NCBI GenBank assembly: GCA_905215405.1 | Contig: CAJMQE010000044.1 | Coordinates: 1 to 31,098, forward strand | Direction of reading: 5' to 3' | Length of the DNA stretch: 31,098 nt | DNA from: an uncultured bacterium | GTDB lineage: Bacteria; Bacillota; Clostridia; Lachnospirales; Lachnospiraceae | Notes under the pieces: model-generated | Seen by the model: only the letters and a program-made list of their open reading frames with translations | What the model was told of the DNA's origin: nothing | Databases searched by the model: none | Translations under genes and position numbers: made by a program | Part shown: positions 23,514-31,098 of the stretch, one piece after another | How the letters are laid out: each line of letters opens with the position of its first letter | Position numbering within the stretch: position 1 is the stretch's first letter

Positions 23514-25383
23514 ATGCAGTATCAATTTAACAATGCACAAAGAGAAGCAATCGAGCACTTTAAGGGGCCAGCATTAGTTGTTGCAGGTCCGGGTAGTGGG
23601 TAAAACAACAGTAATTACGATGAGGACAAAACAGCTCATTGAGAAATATGGAGTCAATCCATCCAAAATTCTAGTAATCACATTTACTAAAATGGCAGCC
23701 AACGAAATGAAAGAACGATTTTTAAAACTAATGGGGGAAGATTCTACAAGAGTCGTTTTTGGAACATTTCATGCAGTCTTTTTTACGATTTTAAAGCATG
23801 CGTACAATCTGAACGCAGGCAGTATTGTCAGGCCTGAGCAGCAGAGAGCGTGTATTCAGCGGGCTATTCATAAATACAATGTCGACGTAGAAGATGAAAA
23901 CGATTTTATAACCTCCGTGCTTGGCGAGATTGGTAAGGTCAAGAGCGAAATGATCGACCCCAAGGTCTACTACTCGATTAATTGTCCGGAAAATACATTC
24001 CGGTATATTTATGAGGATTATGACCGTGAACTGAAAAAGAACAGGCTGATCGATTTTGATGATATGCTGGTCTACTGTTATGAGCTTTTGGACAAGCGTC
24101 GTGATATTCTTGCAGCATGGCAGAATAAATATGAATATATCCTGGTCGATGAGTTTCAGGATATTAATAAAGTCCAGTATGATGTTGTGAAACTTCTGGC
24201 CTTAAAAAACAGAAACATATTCGTCGTGGGAGACGATGACCAGAGTATTTACGGATTTCGTGGGGCAAAACCGGAAATTATGCAACGTTTTACAAAGGAT
24301 TACAAAGATACAGCACTGATAAAACTGGATATAAATTACAGGTCGACTGCCAATATAGTCAATGTGGCCAAAAGTGTGATCGACCAAAATAATAACCGTT
24401 TCAAAAAAGATATTAGGACAACCAATGCGTTGGGAGATCTGGTCCAGGTACGTGGCTTTGAGGACAGTATGGATGAAAATACCTGTATTGTCGATGGCAT
24501 TCGAAAGTATGTGGAAGGAGACTGCAACTACAGGGACATTGCAGTGCTTACCAGAACCAATATAGGAGCAAGACAGCTCATGGGAAAATTTATAGAATAT
24601 AACATTCCATTTGTAACCCGGGATGTGATTCCCAATCTCTATGATCACTGGATTGCAAAAAATGTATTTTCCTACATTCGTATTGCAATGGGAAACAGAG
24701 ACAGAAGTGAATTCGTCAAGATCATGAACAGACCAAAGCGTTATATCAGTCGGGATAGCCTGACAGCACCGGTCGTGGATTTTGAAGAGTTGAGAAAACT
24801 GTACGAAGACAAGTATTGGATGATCCAGCGTCTTGATGATTTTGAAAATGATTTACAGATGATAAAAAATATGAATCCCTATGCAGCGATTAATTATATC
24901 AGACGTGGCATTGGATATGATGATTATTTGAGAGAATATGCAAGAGAACGCAATATGAATATAGATGATCTTCTGAATGTAATCAGTGAAATTCAGGAGG
25001 GAGCAAGGGAATTTACCACATATTCAGAATGGTTCCATTATATTGAAGAGTACACCCGCCAATTGCAGGAACAGGCAAAGCGGATGGGCCGCACAAATGA
25101 CGCAGTAAATTTATGCACCATGCACAGTTCCAAGGGACTGGAATACAAAGTCGTTTATATTATTGATGCCAACGAGGGGATTATGCCGTACAGTAAGGCG
25201 GTACTCGATGAGCAGATAGAGGAAGAACGACGAATGTTCTATGTGGCAATGACAAGGGCGAAAGAAAATCTTCATGTGTTCTATACAAATCATAAATACA
25301 ATAAAAAACAGGATGTATCAAGATTTGTAACAGAAATGGATCCTGCTTTTGTAAATCAGTATCAGGATGTTAAGGGGAAATAA
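23514..25383 (+). pseudogene. UvrD/PcrA-type DNA helicase, frameshifted in Walker A as written
   Basis: An SF1 helicase of UvrD/PcrA type, probably acting in DNA repair. Translation should begin at ATG 23514 (AGGAG at 23502-23506; Q motif FNNAQREAI) but meets TAA at 23601-23603 right after AGPGSG. One extra base in GGG (23598-23600) puts the rest, starting at GKTT, in the next frame. Removing it gives about 622 aa with all motifs: TFTKMAANEM (Ia), LVDEFQDINK (II), VVGDDDQSIYGFRGA (III), LDINYRST (IV), TMHSSKGLEYKVVYI (V) and MFYVAMTRAKENL (VI). The downstream frame is open for about 600 codons, which argues against old decay. A sequencing error, a fresh mutation, or +1 recoding at GGG-TAA are the options. 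The kinase gene starts two bases after the stop. Confidence 0.9.
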
Positions 25384-25385
25384 AG

Positions 25386-27500
25386 ATGAGCGTTGAAAAT
25401 GGAAAACCGAGAAAAAGAATAGGAAAGTTACTGGCATTTGGGGCCTTGATTCTGCTATTTACCATGGCAATCATACTATCCAGAAATATTTATAATGAAG
25501 TCTGGGACAAGGAATATGACAGTATTAATGAAAAAACGAATTCGGCAGCAGATTATCTGTCTATGACACTAAAGGACAATCTGCTGATGCTGAAGTTGTT
25601 TGGAAGAGATTATATTGATGAAGAGGTCTATCGGGACGAGCAGAATTTATATGGAAGATTGAAAGATTTTTCTCTGCAGTCTGGAATGACGATTGCAATT
25701 ATAGATGAAAATGGATATGGCTATAATAGCAATGGCTATAATAGCAATGGCGAAAAGATGGATATTGCAAATCATATTGACATTCCCGAACTGATGAATG
25801 CAGGGGAAGGTATAACAGAACCGAAGCATGATACCTATTTTTCCGGGAGTACCATTTTTTTGTATACTAAAATGGTCTTGAATCAGCAGGATTATCTGCT
25901 GATAGGCTGCTATAGTACAAGCGATATGCTGGATATGTACAAAATTACTTTTTATAAAAATTCAGGATATTCTTATCTGATCGATAAAACAGGGAAACTA
26001 ATACTTGCACCGGAAAACGATGAACAGGTGGCAGATTTTTCAAATATATTTGATTTTATTTCTTCGGAGCAGTCCAAAGCGGAAGTGCAAAGCAAAATAG
26101 AGAACGATGAAAGCGGATATGGCAGTTATGCGTGCAATGGTACAGAACAGTATACTTTGAATTATGTACCAGTAAGAAATGTTAATGACTGGTACCTGGT
26201 AACAGTGATTCCACAGCAGTATATTAACAGGGCAACAAGTACGATCATATACCGTGTGATACTGATCTGCATCTGTTTCGCACTTTGTGTGGTGATAGTC
26301 ATCATTCATAATGTGGAACTCAGCAAAAAAAATCTAAAATTGAAACTGGATAATGCGAAAACAGATATTATGAATTCTTTCTTTTCTAGAATATCACATG
26401 AGATCCGGACGCCTATGAATGCCATTATTGGCATGACTGAATTGTCGCAGAGAGATATTGGAGACCAGAATAAAGTCGCAGGATATCTGGATAATATAAA
26501 ATGCGCGTCTGAATATCTGCTATCTTTAATCAATAACATTCTTGATATGTCCAGAATCCAGAATCGCAAGGAACAGCTTGATATTGCACCATTCCGTGTA
26601 ATTGATATGGTTAAAACGGTAGATAATGTAACGAGTCAGAATATGAAATTGAAAAAAATCAGAATGTCAGTGCTGAAGGATTCACCACTTACAACAGTTG
26701 TAAAGGGAGATCGAAAAAAACTGACGCAGGTTCTGGTTAATATTGTTTCAAATGCGGTTAAATTTAGCCCTGAGGGCGGTAAAATTAAATTTACGGTACA
26801 GACGGAACACCTGGAAAAGGAAATTTTATATACATTCCGAATCGCAGATGAGGGCATTGGAATAAAAAAAGAGTCATTAGCTCGTATATTTAAGCCTTTT
26901 GAACAGGCAGAGTCCGGTATTGCAACTAATTATGGAGGAAGTGGACTTGGCCTGGCAATCAGTAAATCCTATATAGATCTGATGCACGGAACGCTGGATG
27001 TGGAAAGTGAGTATGGCCAGGGTACAACATTTATAGTAAAAGTAAAGCTCGCATGTGCTGAGAAAGACACGATAATTCATACGAAAGAGAATATAGAGGG
27101 GAAAGAACCTATGATACAGGAAAACAAAAAGTTAAATATATTACTTGTAGATGATAATGAAATGAATCTGCAGGTAATGTCGACAATGCTCACATACGAT
27201 GGTCATACGATCATTACAGCAAAAAATGGACAGGAGGCATTGGATCAGTTCGCTGCATCTGAGCTGCATACATTCGATGTCATTTTGATGGATGTCAGAA
27301 TGCCGGTTATGGATGGATTGGAAGCGACGAGAAGAATTCGACAACTGGACAGAGCTGATGCACATGAAGTCAGAATTATCGCTCTAACTGCAAATGCATT
27401 TAAAGAAGATCTGGACAAGACCAAAGAAGCTGGAATGGATCTCTATATAACCAAACCAGTGAAAATGGATCTGATCCGCGAAAAATTAAGCGATATTTAA
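25386..27500 (+). CDS. Hybrid sensor histidine kinase with Cache-like sensor and receiver domain
   Basis: A 704-aa membrane kinase. Order: membrane segment (about 14-33), extracellular Cache-like sensor (about 40-285), second membrane segment (about 289-308), HisKA with H338 in FFSRISHEIRTPMNAIIG, HATPase (N-box NIVSNAVKF, G1 ADEGIGIK, G2 YGGSGLGLAIS) to about 555, then a receiver domain (587-704) with acidic pair DD at 589-590, phosphoacceptor D636 (ILMDVRMP), T668 (ALTAN) and K690 (TKPV). No output domain and no partner response regulator or Hpt protein is in the window, so the relay target is unknown. It begins two bases after the helicase stop, with AAGGGG upstream, and is probably co-transcribed with it. 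A bidirectional terminator follows. Confidence 0.94.
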   Translation: MSVENGKPRKRIGKLLAFGALILLFTMAIILSRNIYNEVWDKEYDSINEKTNSAADYLSMTLKDNLLMLKLFGRDYIDEEVYRDEQNLYGRLKDFSLQSGMTIAIIDENGYGYNSNGYNSNGEKMDIANHIDIPELMNAGEGITEPKHDTYFSGSTIFLYTKMVLNQQDYLLIGCYSTSDMLDMYKITFYKNSGYSYLIDKTGKLILAPENDEQVADFSNIFDFISSEQSKAEVQSKIENDESGYGSYACNGTEQYTLNYVPVRNVNDWYLVTVIPQQYINRATSTIIYRVILICICFALCVVIVIIHNVELSKKNLKLKLDNAKTDIMNSFFSRISHEIRTPMNAIIGMTELSQRDIGDQNKVAGYLDNIKCASEYLLSLINNILDMSRIQNRKEQLDIAPFRVIDMVKTVDNVTSQNMKLKKIRMSVLKDSPLTTVVKGDRKKLTQVLVNIVSNAVKFSPEGGKIKFTVQTEHLEKEILYTFRIADEGIGIKKESLARIFKPFEQAESGIATNYGGSGLGLAISKSYIDLMHGTLDVESEYGQGTTFIVKVKLACAEKDTIIHTKENIEGKEPMIQENKKLNILLVDDNEMNLQVMSTMLTYDGHTIITAKNGQEALDQFAASELHTFDVILMDVRMPVMDGLEATRRIRQLDRADAHEVRIIALTANAFKEDLDKTKEAGMDLYITKPVKMDLIREKLSDI
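25719..25748 (+). repeat. 15-bp in-frame duplication in the kinase sensor domain
   Basis: GGCTATAATAGCAAT occurs twice in direct succession (25719-25733 and 25734-25748), encoding GYNSN twice in the extracellular sensor. Confidence 0.9.
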
Positions 27501-27553
27501 TTCGATGCTTCAGATTTTAGGTGATGAGTATAATAAAAAAGAAATGGATAGAA

Positions 27554-27587
27554 AAAAAGCAGCACATGTTAGTATGTGCTGCTTTTT
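27554..27587. terminator. Bidirectional terminator between converging genes
   Basis: GCAGCACAT (27559-27567) pairs with ATGTGCTGC (27574-27582); five A precede and five T follow, so it can act in both directions, serving the kinase gene on + and the DUF1292 gene on -. A further palindrome, TCATATC/GATATGA, lies at 27591-27606. Confidence 0.88.
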
Positions 27588-27659
27588 CAATCATATCACG
27601 ATATGATCAAATTATGTGAATCATCCTAAAGATCTCATAAAAACTGAGAAAGATACGAA

Positions 27660-27956
27660 TTATTCATCAACCTCTTCATCAAATTCCTGCTCATCAAGTA
27701 ATTCATCAAAAGCATCAGCAACGATTTCGTATTCTTCATCGCTTTCGATATTTTCGAGGTTTGGCTGACCATCGCTTTCTGAATAACGATAGATGAAAAC
27801 TTCACCGTTTTCAGCTTCTTCACCTTCCATAGGAAGAAGAGCGATATAGTTCTGATTGTTAGCAGGGAAAATAGCTACGATGGCACATTCGAGTTCAACT
27901 CCGTCATCAAGAGTAAGAGTAACGGTATCCATTTCTTCATTATGATTATTTTCCAT
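27660..27956 (-). CDS. DUF1292 family protein (YrzB-like)
   Basis: A 98-aa, strongly acidic protein on the minus strand. It fits the DUF1292 family of Firmicutes: TVTLTLDDGVELECAIVAIF (11-30), then YIALLPMEG, VFIYRY and an acidic C-terminus with DEEYEIVADAFDELL. The function of the family is unknown to me; members are small cytoplasmic proteins, often near the ruvX/alaS/mreB-type housekeeping genes, which are absent here. The start codon is supported by GAGG eight bases upstream on the minus strand. It is the only minus-strand gene in the window. Its promoter is not obvious; the region to its right (27957-28068) is AT-rich with only weak matches. Confidence 0.9.
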   Translation of the reverse strand: MENNHNEEMDTVTLTLDDGVELECAIVAIFPANNQNYIALLPMEGEEAENGEVFIYRYSESDGQPNLENIESDEEYEIVADAFDELLDEQEFDEEVDE

Positions 27957-28068
27957 AGATATACCTCATTTCATTCATTTTTATAATCGTTCGTAATTTT
28001 TTAGATAAAATTACACTTTATAATTTAACAGAACAAAGCAAAAAAAGCAACAAAATTAAAAATATTAG

Positions 28069-28097
28069 TTGAAATTTCAACTTAAATAAGGTATTAT
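28069..28097 (+). promoter_or_regulatory. lrp promoter overlapping a 12-bp palindrome
   Basis: TTGAAA (28069-28074), 17 bases, TATTAT (28092-28097). The -35 box is the first half of the perfect palindrome TTGAAATTTCAA (28069-28080), which could be an operator, for example for autoregulation by the Lrp protein. Confidence 0.6.
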
Positions 28098-28145
28098 ACT
28101 TATAGAACATAATTTAATAAGTCAGATTAATCAGAACAAGTCAAT

Positions 28146-28189
28146 GGAGACAATTTTAGAGGGATATTCTAAGGTTGGCTCCTTTTTTT
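28146..28189 (+). terminator. Attenuator-like terminator in the lrp leader
   Basis: GGAG/CTCC (28146-28149 with 28179-28182), CAA/TTG and TTAGA/TCTAA form one interrupted stem, followed by seven T (28183-28189). It lies between the promoter at 28069-28097 and the lrp start at 28271, so transcripts would end early unless it is bypassed. A small hairpin, ACAGGA/TCCTGT, follows at 28195-28208. Confidence 0.65.
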
Positions 28190-28270
28190 AATTTACAGGA
28201 AGTCCTGTGAACAGGAGCACTACATAAAAAAGTCTGATGGCCTATTTTTGAAGAGAAAGGAAGTAGCAAA

Positions 28271-28729
28271 ATGGATAAAATTGATAAAAAATTAATAACA
28301 TTGTTACAGAAAAATGCGAGAATGCCTTTAAAGGCCCTTGCAGAAAAGGTTTTTTTATCCTCACCGGCAGTTTCTGCCAGAATTGAACGTCTGGAAAAAG
28401 AGGAGATCATTGTTGGGTATGAAGCAAAGATCAATCAGCTGAAACTTGGATATCATATAACTGCATTTATAAATCTGGAAATTGCACCTGTACAGAAACC
28501 AGAGTTTTATCCATTCATAAAGAACTGTCCTAATGTAATCGAATGTGATTGTGTAACTGGTAATTATTCAATGCTGTTAAAGGTTGCATTCCCAAGTACA
28601 ATGGAACTGGATACTTTTATTGGCCAGTTACAGAAGTTCGGCAGAACAAGTACACAGATCGTTTTCTCTACGCCAGTAGAACCTCGTGGAATCGATGTTA
28701 ATGTAGAAATGCCGGAAGAAGAAAAGTAA
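28271..28729 (+). CDS. Lrp/AsnC family transcriptional regulator
   Basis: A 152-aa DNA-binding protein of the leucine-responsive / AsnC family, which senses amino acids and controls amino-acid genes. The N-terminal winged helix-turn-helix spans about 4-50 (DKKLITLLQKNARMPLKALA, then SSPAVSARIERLEKEEII), and the C-terminal RAM effector-binding and oligomerisation domain about 64-140 (with VIECDCVTGNYSMLLKV). Length is normal for the family. AAAGGAAG lies about eight bases before ATG 28271. It precedes leuA on the same strand, but leuA has its own promoter and T-box. Its ligand and targets are unknown; autoregulation at 28069-28080 is a guess. Confidence 0.93.
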   Translation: MDKIDKKLITLLQKNARMPLKALAEKVFLSSPAVSARIERLEKEEIIVGYEAKINQLKLGYHITAFINLEIAPVQKPEFYPFIKNCPNVIECDCVTGNYSMLLKVAFPSTMELDTFIGQLQKFGRTSTQIVFSTPVEPRGIDVNVEMPEEEK

Positions 28730-28809
28730 GGAAAGATTACTGTTAATTGTATGAATTGTATGAAAAAGATTGATTTTGTTAAAAAAATAAAATAATTAGC
28801 AAAATTATC

Positions 28810-28838
28810 TTTACATTTATGATATTTGTGTTTATAAT
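28810..28838 (+). promoter_or_regulatory. leuA promoter
   Basis: TTTACA (28810-28815), 17 bases, TATAAT (28833-28838), immediately before the T-box leader. The preceding 28730-28809 contains two adjacent copies of AATTGTATG (28745-28762) and no terminator for lrp. Confidence 0.85.
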
Positions 28839-28856
28839 GAGTTTAACAAGTAAAAG

Positions 28857-29178
28857 CGATGAAGAGGAATAGTACAATCGGACCTGATTCAGAGAGCTGC
28901 CGGCTGGTGAGAGGCAGTAGATGGAAAGTTTGGAACTCGCCTTGGAGCTGCTACCCAAAACGTTGATTTCAGATGATTCGGATTATGTTTCATTGAAAAG
29001 CGACAGAGTAGGCGTAGACGGAAACCGACCGTTAGCATGGAAAGAATATAAGGCATTTGCCCGTATTCGATGAGAGCATAGATGATTTCTATGAAATAAG
29101 AGTGGTATCGCGTGAGATTTATAATCTTTCGTCTCTTTGTATACAAATTTGTATACAGTGGAGACGGAAGATTTTTTT
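28857..29178 (+). promoter_or_regulatory. T-box leader responding to uncharged tRNA-Leu
   Basis: The leader starts with the typical GATGAAGAGGAATAGTA, has the stem I distal motif GGCTGGTGAGAGGCAG, and a specifier loop GGAACTCGCC in which CTC (28936-28938) is a leucine codon. The T-box itself, AGAGTGGTATCGCG (29099-29112), includes TGGT (29103-29106), which would pair with a tRNA ending ACCA, as expected for tRNA-Leu. A 13-pair terminator follows. Uncharged tRNA-Leu would stabilise the antiterminator and switch leuA on. Confidence 0.92.
29123..29178 (+). terminator. T-box terminator with TGTATACA pair in its loop
   Basis: AATCTTTCGTCTC (29123-29135) pairs with GAGACGGAAGATT (29161-29173) along 13 positions with one G-T, followed by seven T. 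The loop holds two copies of TGTATACA (29138-29145 and 29150-29157). Confidence 0.92.
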
Positions 29179-29310
29179 ATTTGTAAAACTGGTAGAAGAT
29201 CAATTGTCAGTCGGTCTATATGCAAGCGATATCACAAACAAAGTTCCAGTTCGCTCTGCCTGAAATGGAGCCTGAAAAATAAAACAGATTATAAACAGGA
29301 GGATTTGATT

Positions 29311-30978
29311 ATGTTTAATTACAAACAGTACAAGAAAAACTATTTTATGCCACCCGTGGATTGCATGGACTGGGTTAAGAAAGATTCTATTGAAAAAGCC
29401 CCAATCTGGTGCAGTGTTGATTTAAGAGATGGCAATCAGTCACTGATCGAACCAATGAGCCTTGATGAGAAACTTGAATTTTTCAAGATGCTTGTAAAAA
29501 TCGGATTTAAAGAAATAGAAGTCGGTTTTCCAGCTGCATCGGATACTGAATATGAACTTGTAAGAACATTGATCGAAAAAAATCTGATTCCTGATGATGT
29601 TACGATTCAGGTGCTTACACAGGCAAGAGAGCATATTATCAGAAAAACATTTGAAGCAGTAGAAGGTGCTCCTAATGTAGTTGTACATTTATATAATTCA
29701 ACATCGGTAGCACAAAGAGAACAGGTATTTAGAAAATCAAAAGAAGAAATTCTTCAGCTTGCAGTGGATGGTGCCAAATTATTAAAGAAACTGGCACAGG
29801 AAACAGAAGGAAATTTCTCATTTGAATATAGTCCAGAAAGTTTTACAGGTACGGAAGTTGATTATGCGTTGGATGTATGTAATGCGGTAATAGATGTTTG
29901 GCAGCCGACAGATGAAAAAAAGGTCATTATCAATCTTCCGGCAACGGTAGAATGTTCTATGCCGCATGTATTTGCCAGTCAGATCGAATATATGCATAAA
30001 AATCTGCATGACAGAAAAAATGTTATCATTTCACTTCATCCACATAACGATCGTGGCTGTGGAGTCAGTGACGCAGAGATGGGAATTCTTGCAGGTGCAG
30101 ATCGAATTGAAGGAACATTATTTGGAAATGGAGAAAGAACTGGTAATGTAGATATAATTACGCTTGCTATGAACATGTATTCACAGGGCGTTGATCCACA
30201 GCTCGATCTTTCAGATATGCCTGCGATAGCTGCTACATATGAAAAACTGACACAAATGACAATCCATGACAGACATCCATACTGTGGTAAACTTGTATTT
30301 GCTGCTTTCTCAGGTTCCCATCAGGATGCAATCGCAAAGGGCATGAAGTGGAGAGTTGAAAAGGATCCTGCACACTGGACAGTTCCTTATCTTCCAATTA
30401 ATCCTGAAGACGTTGGAAGACAGTACGATTCCGATGTGATCAGAATTAATAGCCAGTCCGGAAAGGGTGGTGTAGCCTATATCCTTGAAAGAAACTTCGG
30501 ATTAAAGCTGCCAGCTAAGATGCGAGAGGATCTTGGTTATGCTGTAAAAGCTGTGTCAGATGTAAAACATAAAGAACTGAAGCCAGAAGTAATCTACCAG
30601 ATATTTGAAGACAGATATAAGAACTTTACACCTGTATTTGATATTAAGGAATGTCATTTCAAGCAGATCGGAGAAGATATAGAGGCAACAGTGACAATGG
30701 AGACCGATGGTGTTACAGATGTAACGACGGCATTGGGAAATGGTCGTTTGGATGCAGTCAGCTCAGCTGTTGGCAAGAAATTCAATCAGCCATGTGAAAT
30801 CATATGTTATGAGGAACATGCATTGAAAGATGGTTCAGATTCCAGTGCAATCGCTTATGTAGGATTGAAAGGTGCGGATAAAAAGATGCATTTCGGAATT
30901 GGAATTGATCCTGATATAATCCGGGCTTCTATCGATGCAATCGTGTCGGCTATGAATAGAAGTATAAAAGGTGAATAA
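29311..30978 (+). CDS. leuA: 2-isopropylmalate synthase LeuA (long form)
   Basis: This enzyme condenses acetyl-CoA with 2-oxoisovalerate, the first committed step of leucine synthesis. At 555 aa it is the longer LeuA type known from yeast and mycobacteria. Signature motifs: SVDLRDGNQSLIEPM (35-49, with the metal-binding Asp), SLHPHNDRGCG (241-251, metal-binding H243 and H245) and GNGERTGNVD (272-281). The C-terminal part (about 430-555) is the regulatory LeuA dimer domain that binds leucine in homologues. The open frame reaches back into the T-box, but ATG 29311 is the start: AGGAGG (29297-29302) is eight bases upstream. Transcription is controlled by the Leu T-box; enzyme feedback inhibition by leucine is inferred from the family. 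Confidence 0.96.
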   Translation: MFNYKQYKKNYFMPPVDCMDWVKKDSIEKAPIWCSVDLRDGNQSLIEPMSLDEKLEFFKMLVKIGFKEIEVGFPAASDTEYELVRTLIEKNLIPDDVTIQVLTQAREHIIRKTFEAVEGAPNVVVHLYNSTSVAQREQVFRKSKEEILQLAVDGAKLLKKLAQETEGNFSFEYSPESFTGTEVDYALDVCNAVIDVWQPTDEKKVIINLPATVECSMPHVFASQIEYMHKNLHDRKNVIISLHPHNDRGCGVSDAEMGILAGADRIEGTLFGNGERTGNVDIITLAMNMYSQGVDPQLDLSDMPAIAATYEKLTQMTIHDRHPYCGKLVFAAFSGSHQDAIAKGMKWRVEKDPAHWTVPYLPINPEDVGRQYDSDVIRINSQSGKGGVAYILERNFGLKLPAKMREDLGYAVKAVSDVKHKELKPEVIYQIFEDRYKNFTPVFDIKECHFKQIGEDIEATVTMETDGVTDVTTALGNGRLDAVSSAVGKKFNQPCEIICYEEHALKDGSDSSAIAYVGLKGADKKMHFGIGIDPDIIRASIDAIVSAMNRSIKGE

Positions 30979-30986
30979 TTAATCGG

Positions 30987-31024
30987 CGTTGCCAGTGCAA
31001 AAGAATGTGCTGGCAACGTTTTTT
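30987..31024 (+). terminator. Terminator after leuA
   Basis: CGTTGCCAG (30987-30995) pairs with CTGGCAACG (31010-31018), followed by six T (31019-31024). Confidence 0.92.
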
Positions 31025-31043
31025 GTATACATTTATGTATACA
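31024..31043. promoter_or_regulatory. Paired TGTATACA boxes downstream of leuA
   Basis: TGTATACA at 31024-31031 and again at 31036-31043, four bases apart, the whole forming a near-perfect palindrome. It is the same arrangement as at 29138-29157. Such boxes resemble operators of GntR-type repressors; the gene it might control lies outside the window. Confidence 0.45.
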
Positions 31044-31098
31044 CGAATTAATTTCGATGTCCACGAAGCAAATAAATAAAGGGCTGTGAGAATGGGCA

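Noticed and set aside
29137..29310. Upstream extension of the leuA reading frame
   Set aside because: It falls inside the T-box terminator and leader; AGGAGG fixes the start at 29311.

Overview
The window looks like a chromosomal segment of a low-GC Gram-positive anaerobe, most likely a gut Lachnospiraceae (Clostridia). The reasons are the AT-rich intergenic DNA, strong AGGAGG-type ribosome binding sites, TTGACA/TATAAT-type promoters, a tRNA-Leu T-box in front of leuA, a biotin-operator-controlled bioY, a DUF1292 protein, and a serC-serA-DUF1015 group. Almost every gene is on the + strand. I see no rRNA, tRNA, CRISPR array or transposase.

Layout. 1-4724: serine biosynthesis (serC, serA), an unrecognised charged 249-aa protein, and a DUF1015 protein. 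4725-5718: AT-rich spacer, then bioY behind a BirA-type operator that overlaps its -35 box. 5719-6444: about 700 bases without a convincing gene, holding a multi-helix terminator, a 26-bp tandem repeat and three consecutive perfect hairpins. 6445-10659: carbohydrate esterase, glycogen branching enzyme, MscS channel. 10798-20205: a carbohydrate-processing cluster (possible 49-codon upstream ORF, DUF2264, GH88, heparinase II/III-like, GH2 beta-galactosidase, aldose 1-epimerase). None of its products has a signal peptide, and no transporter or regulator is in view. 20294-22748: a GT4 glycosyltransferase and a membrane GGDEF protein. 22934-23185: an orphan phi-LC3-type phage holin between two terminator-like hairpins. 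23514-27500: a UvrD/PcrA-type helicase and a hybrid sensor histidine kinase. 27660-27956: DUF1292 on the - strand, converging on a bidirectional terminator. 28069-31098: an Lrp/AsnC regulator behind an attenuator-like leader, then leuA behind a Leu T-box.

Two genes are broken as written. The GH88 gene has an in-frame TAA at 13545-13547. The helicase has one extra base inside its Walker A motif at 23598-23600. Sequencing error, real decay and (for the helicase) recoding cannot be separated from the sequence alone.

How the genes work together. The sugar cluster reads as cytoplasmic breakdown of an imported uronic-acid- and galactose-containing glycan: a lyase-like enzyme would make unsaturated uronides, GH88 and possibly DUF2264 would remove uronic acid, GH2 would release galactose, and the epimerase would feed it to the Leloir pathway. 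The amino-acid loci (serC/serA, lrp, leuA) and bioY each show their own recognisable control signal. The points most worth following are DUF1015 as a candidate for the last serine step, the composition of the sugar cluster, the hairpin array at 6063-6188, the lrp leader, and paired TGTATACA boxes on both sides of leuA.
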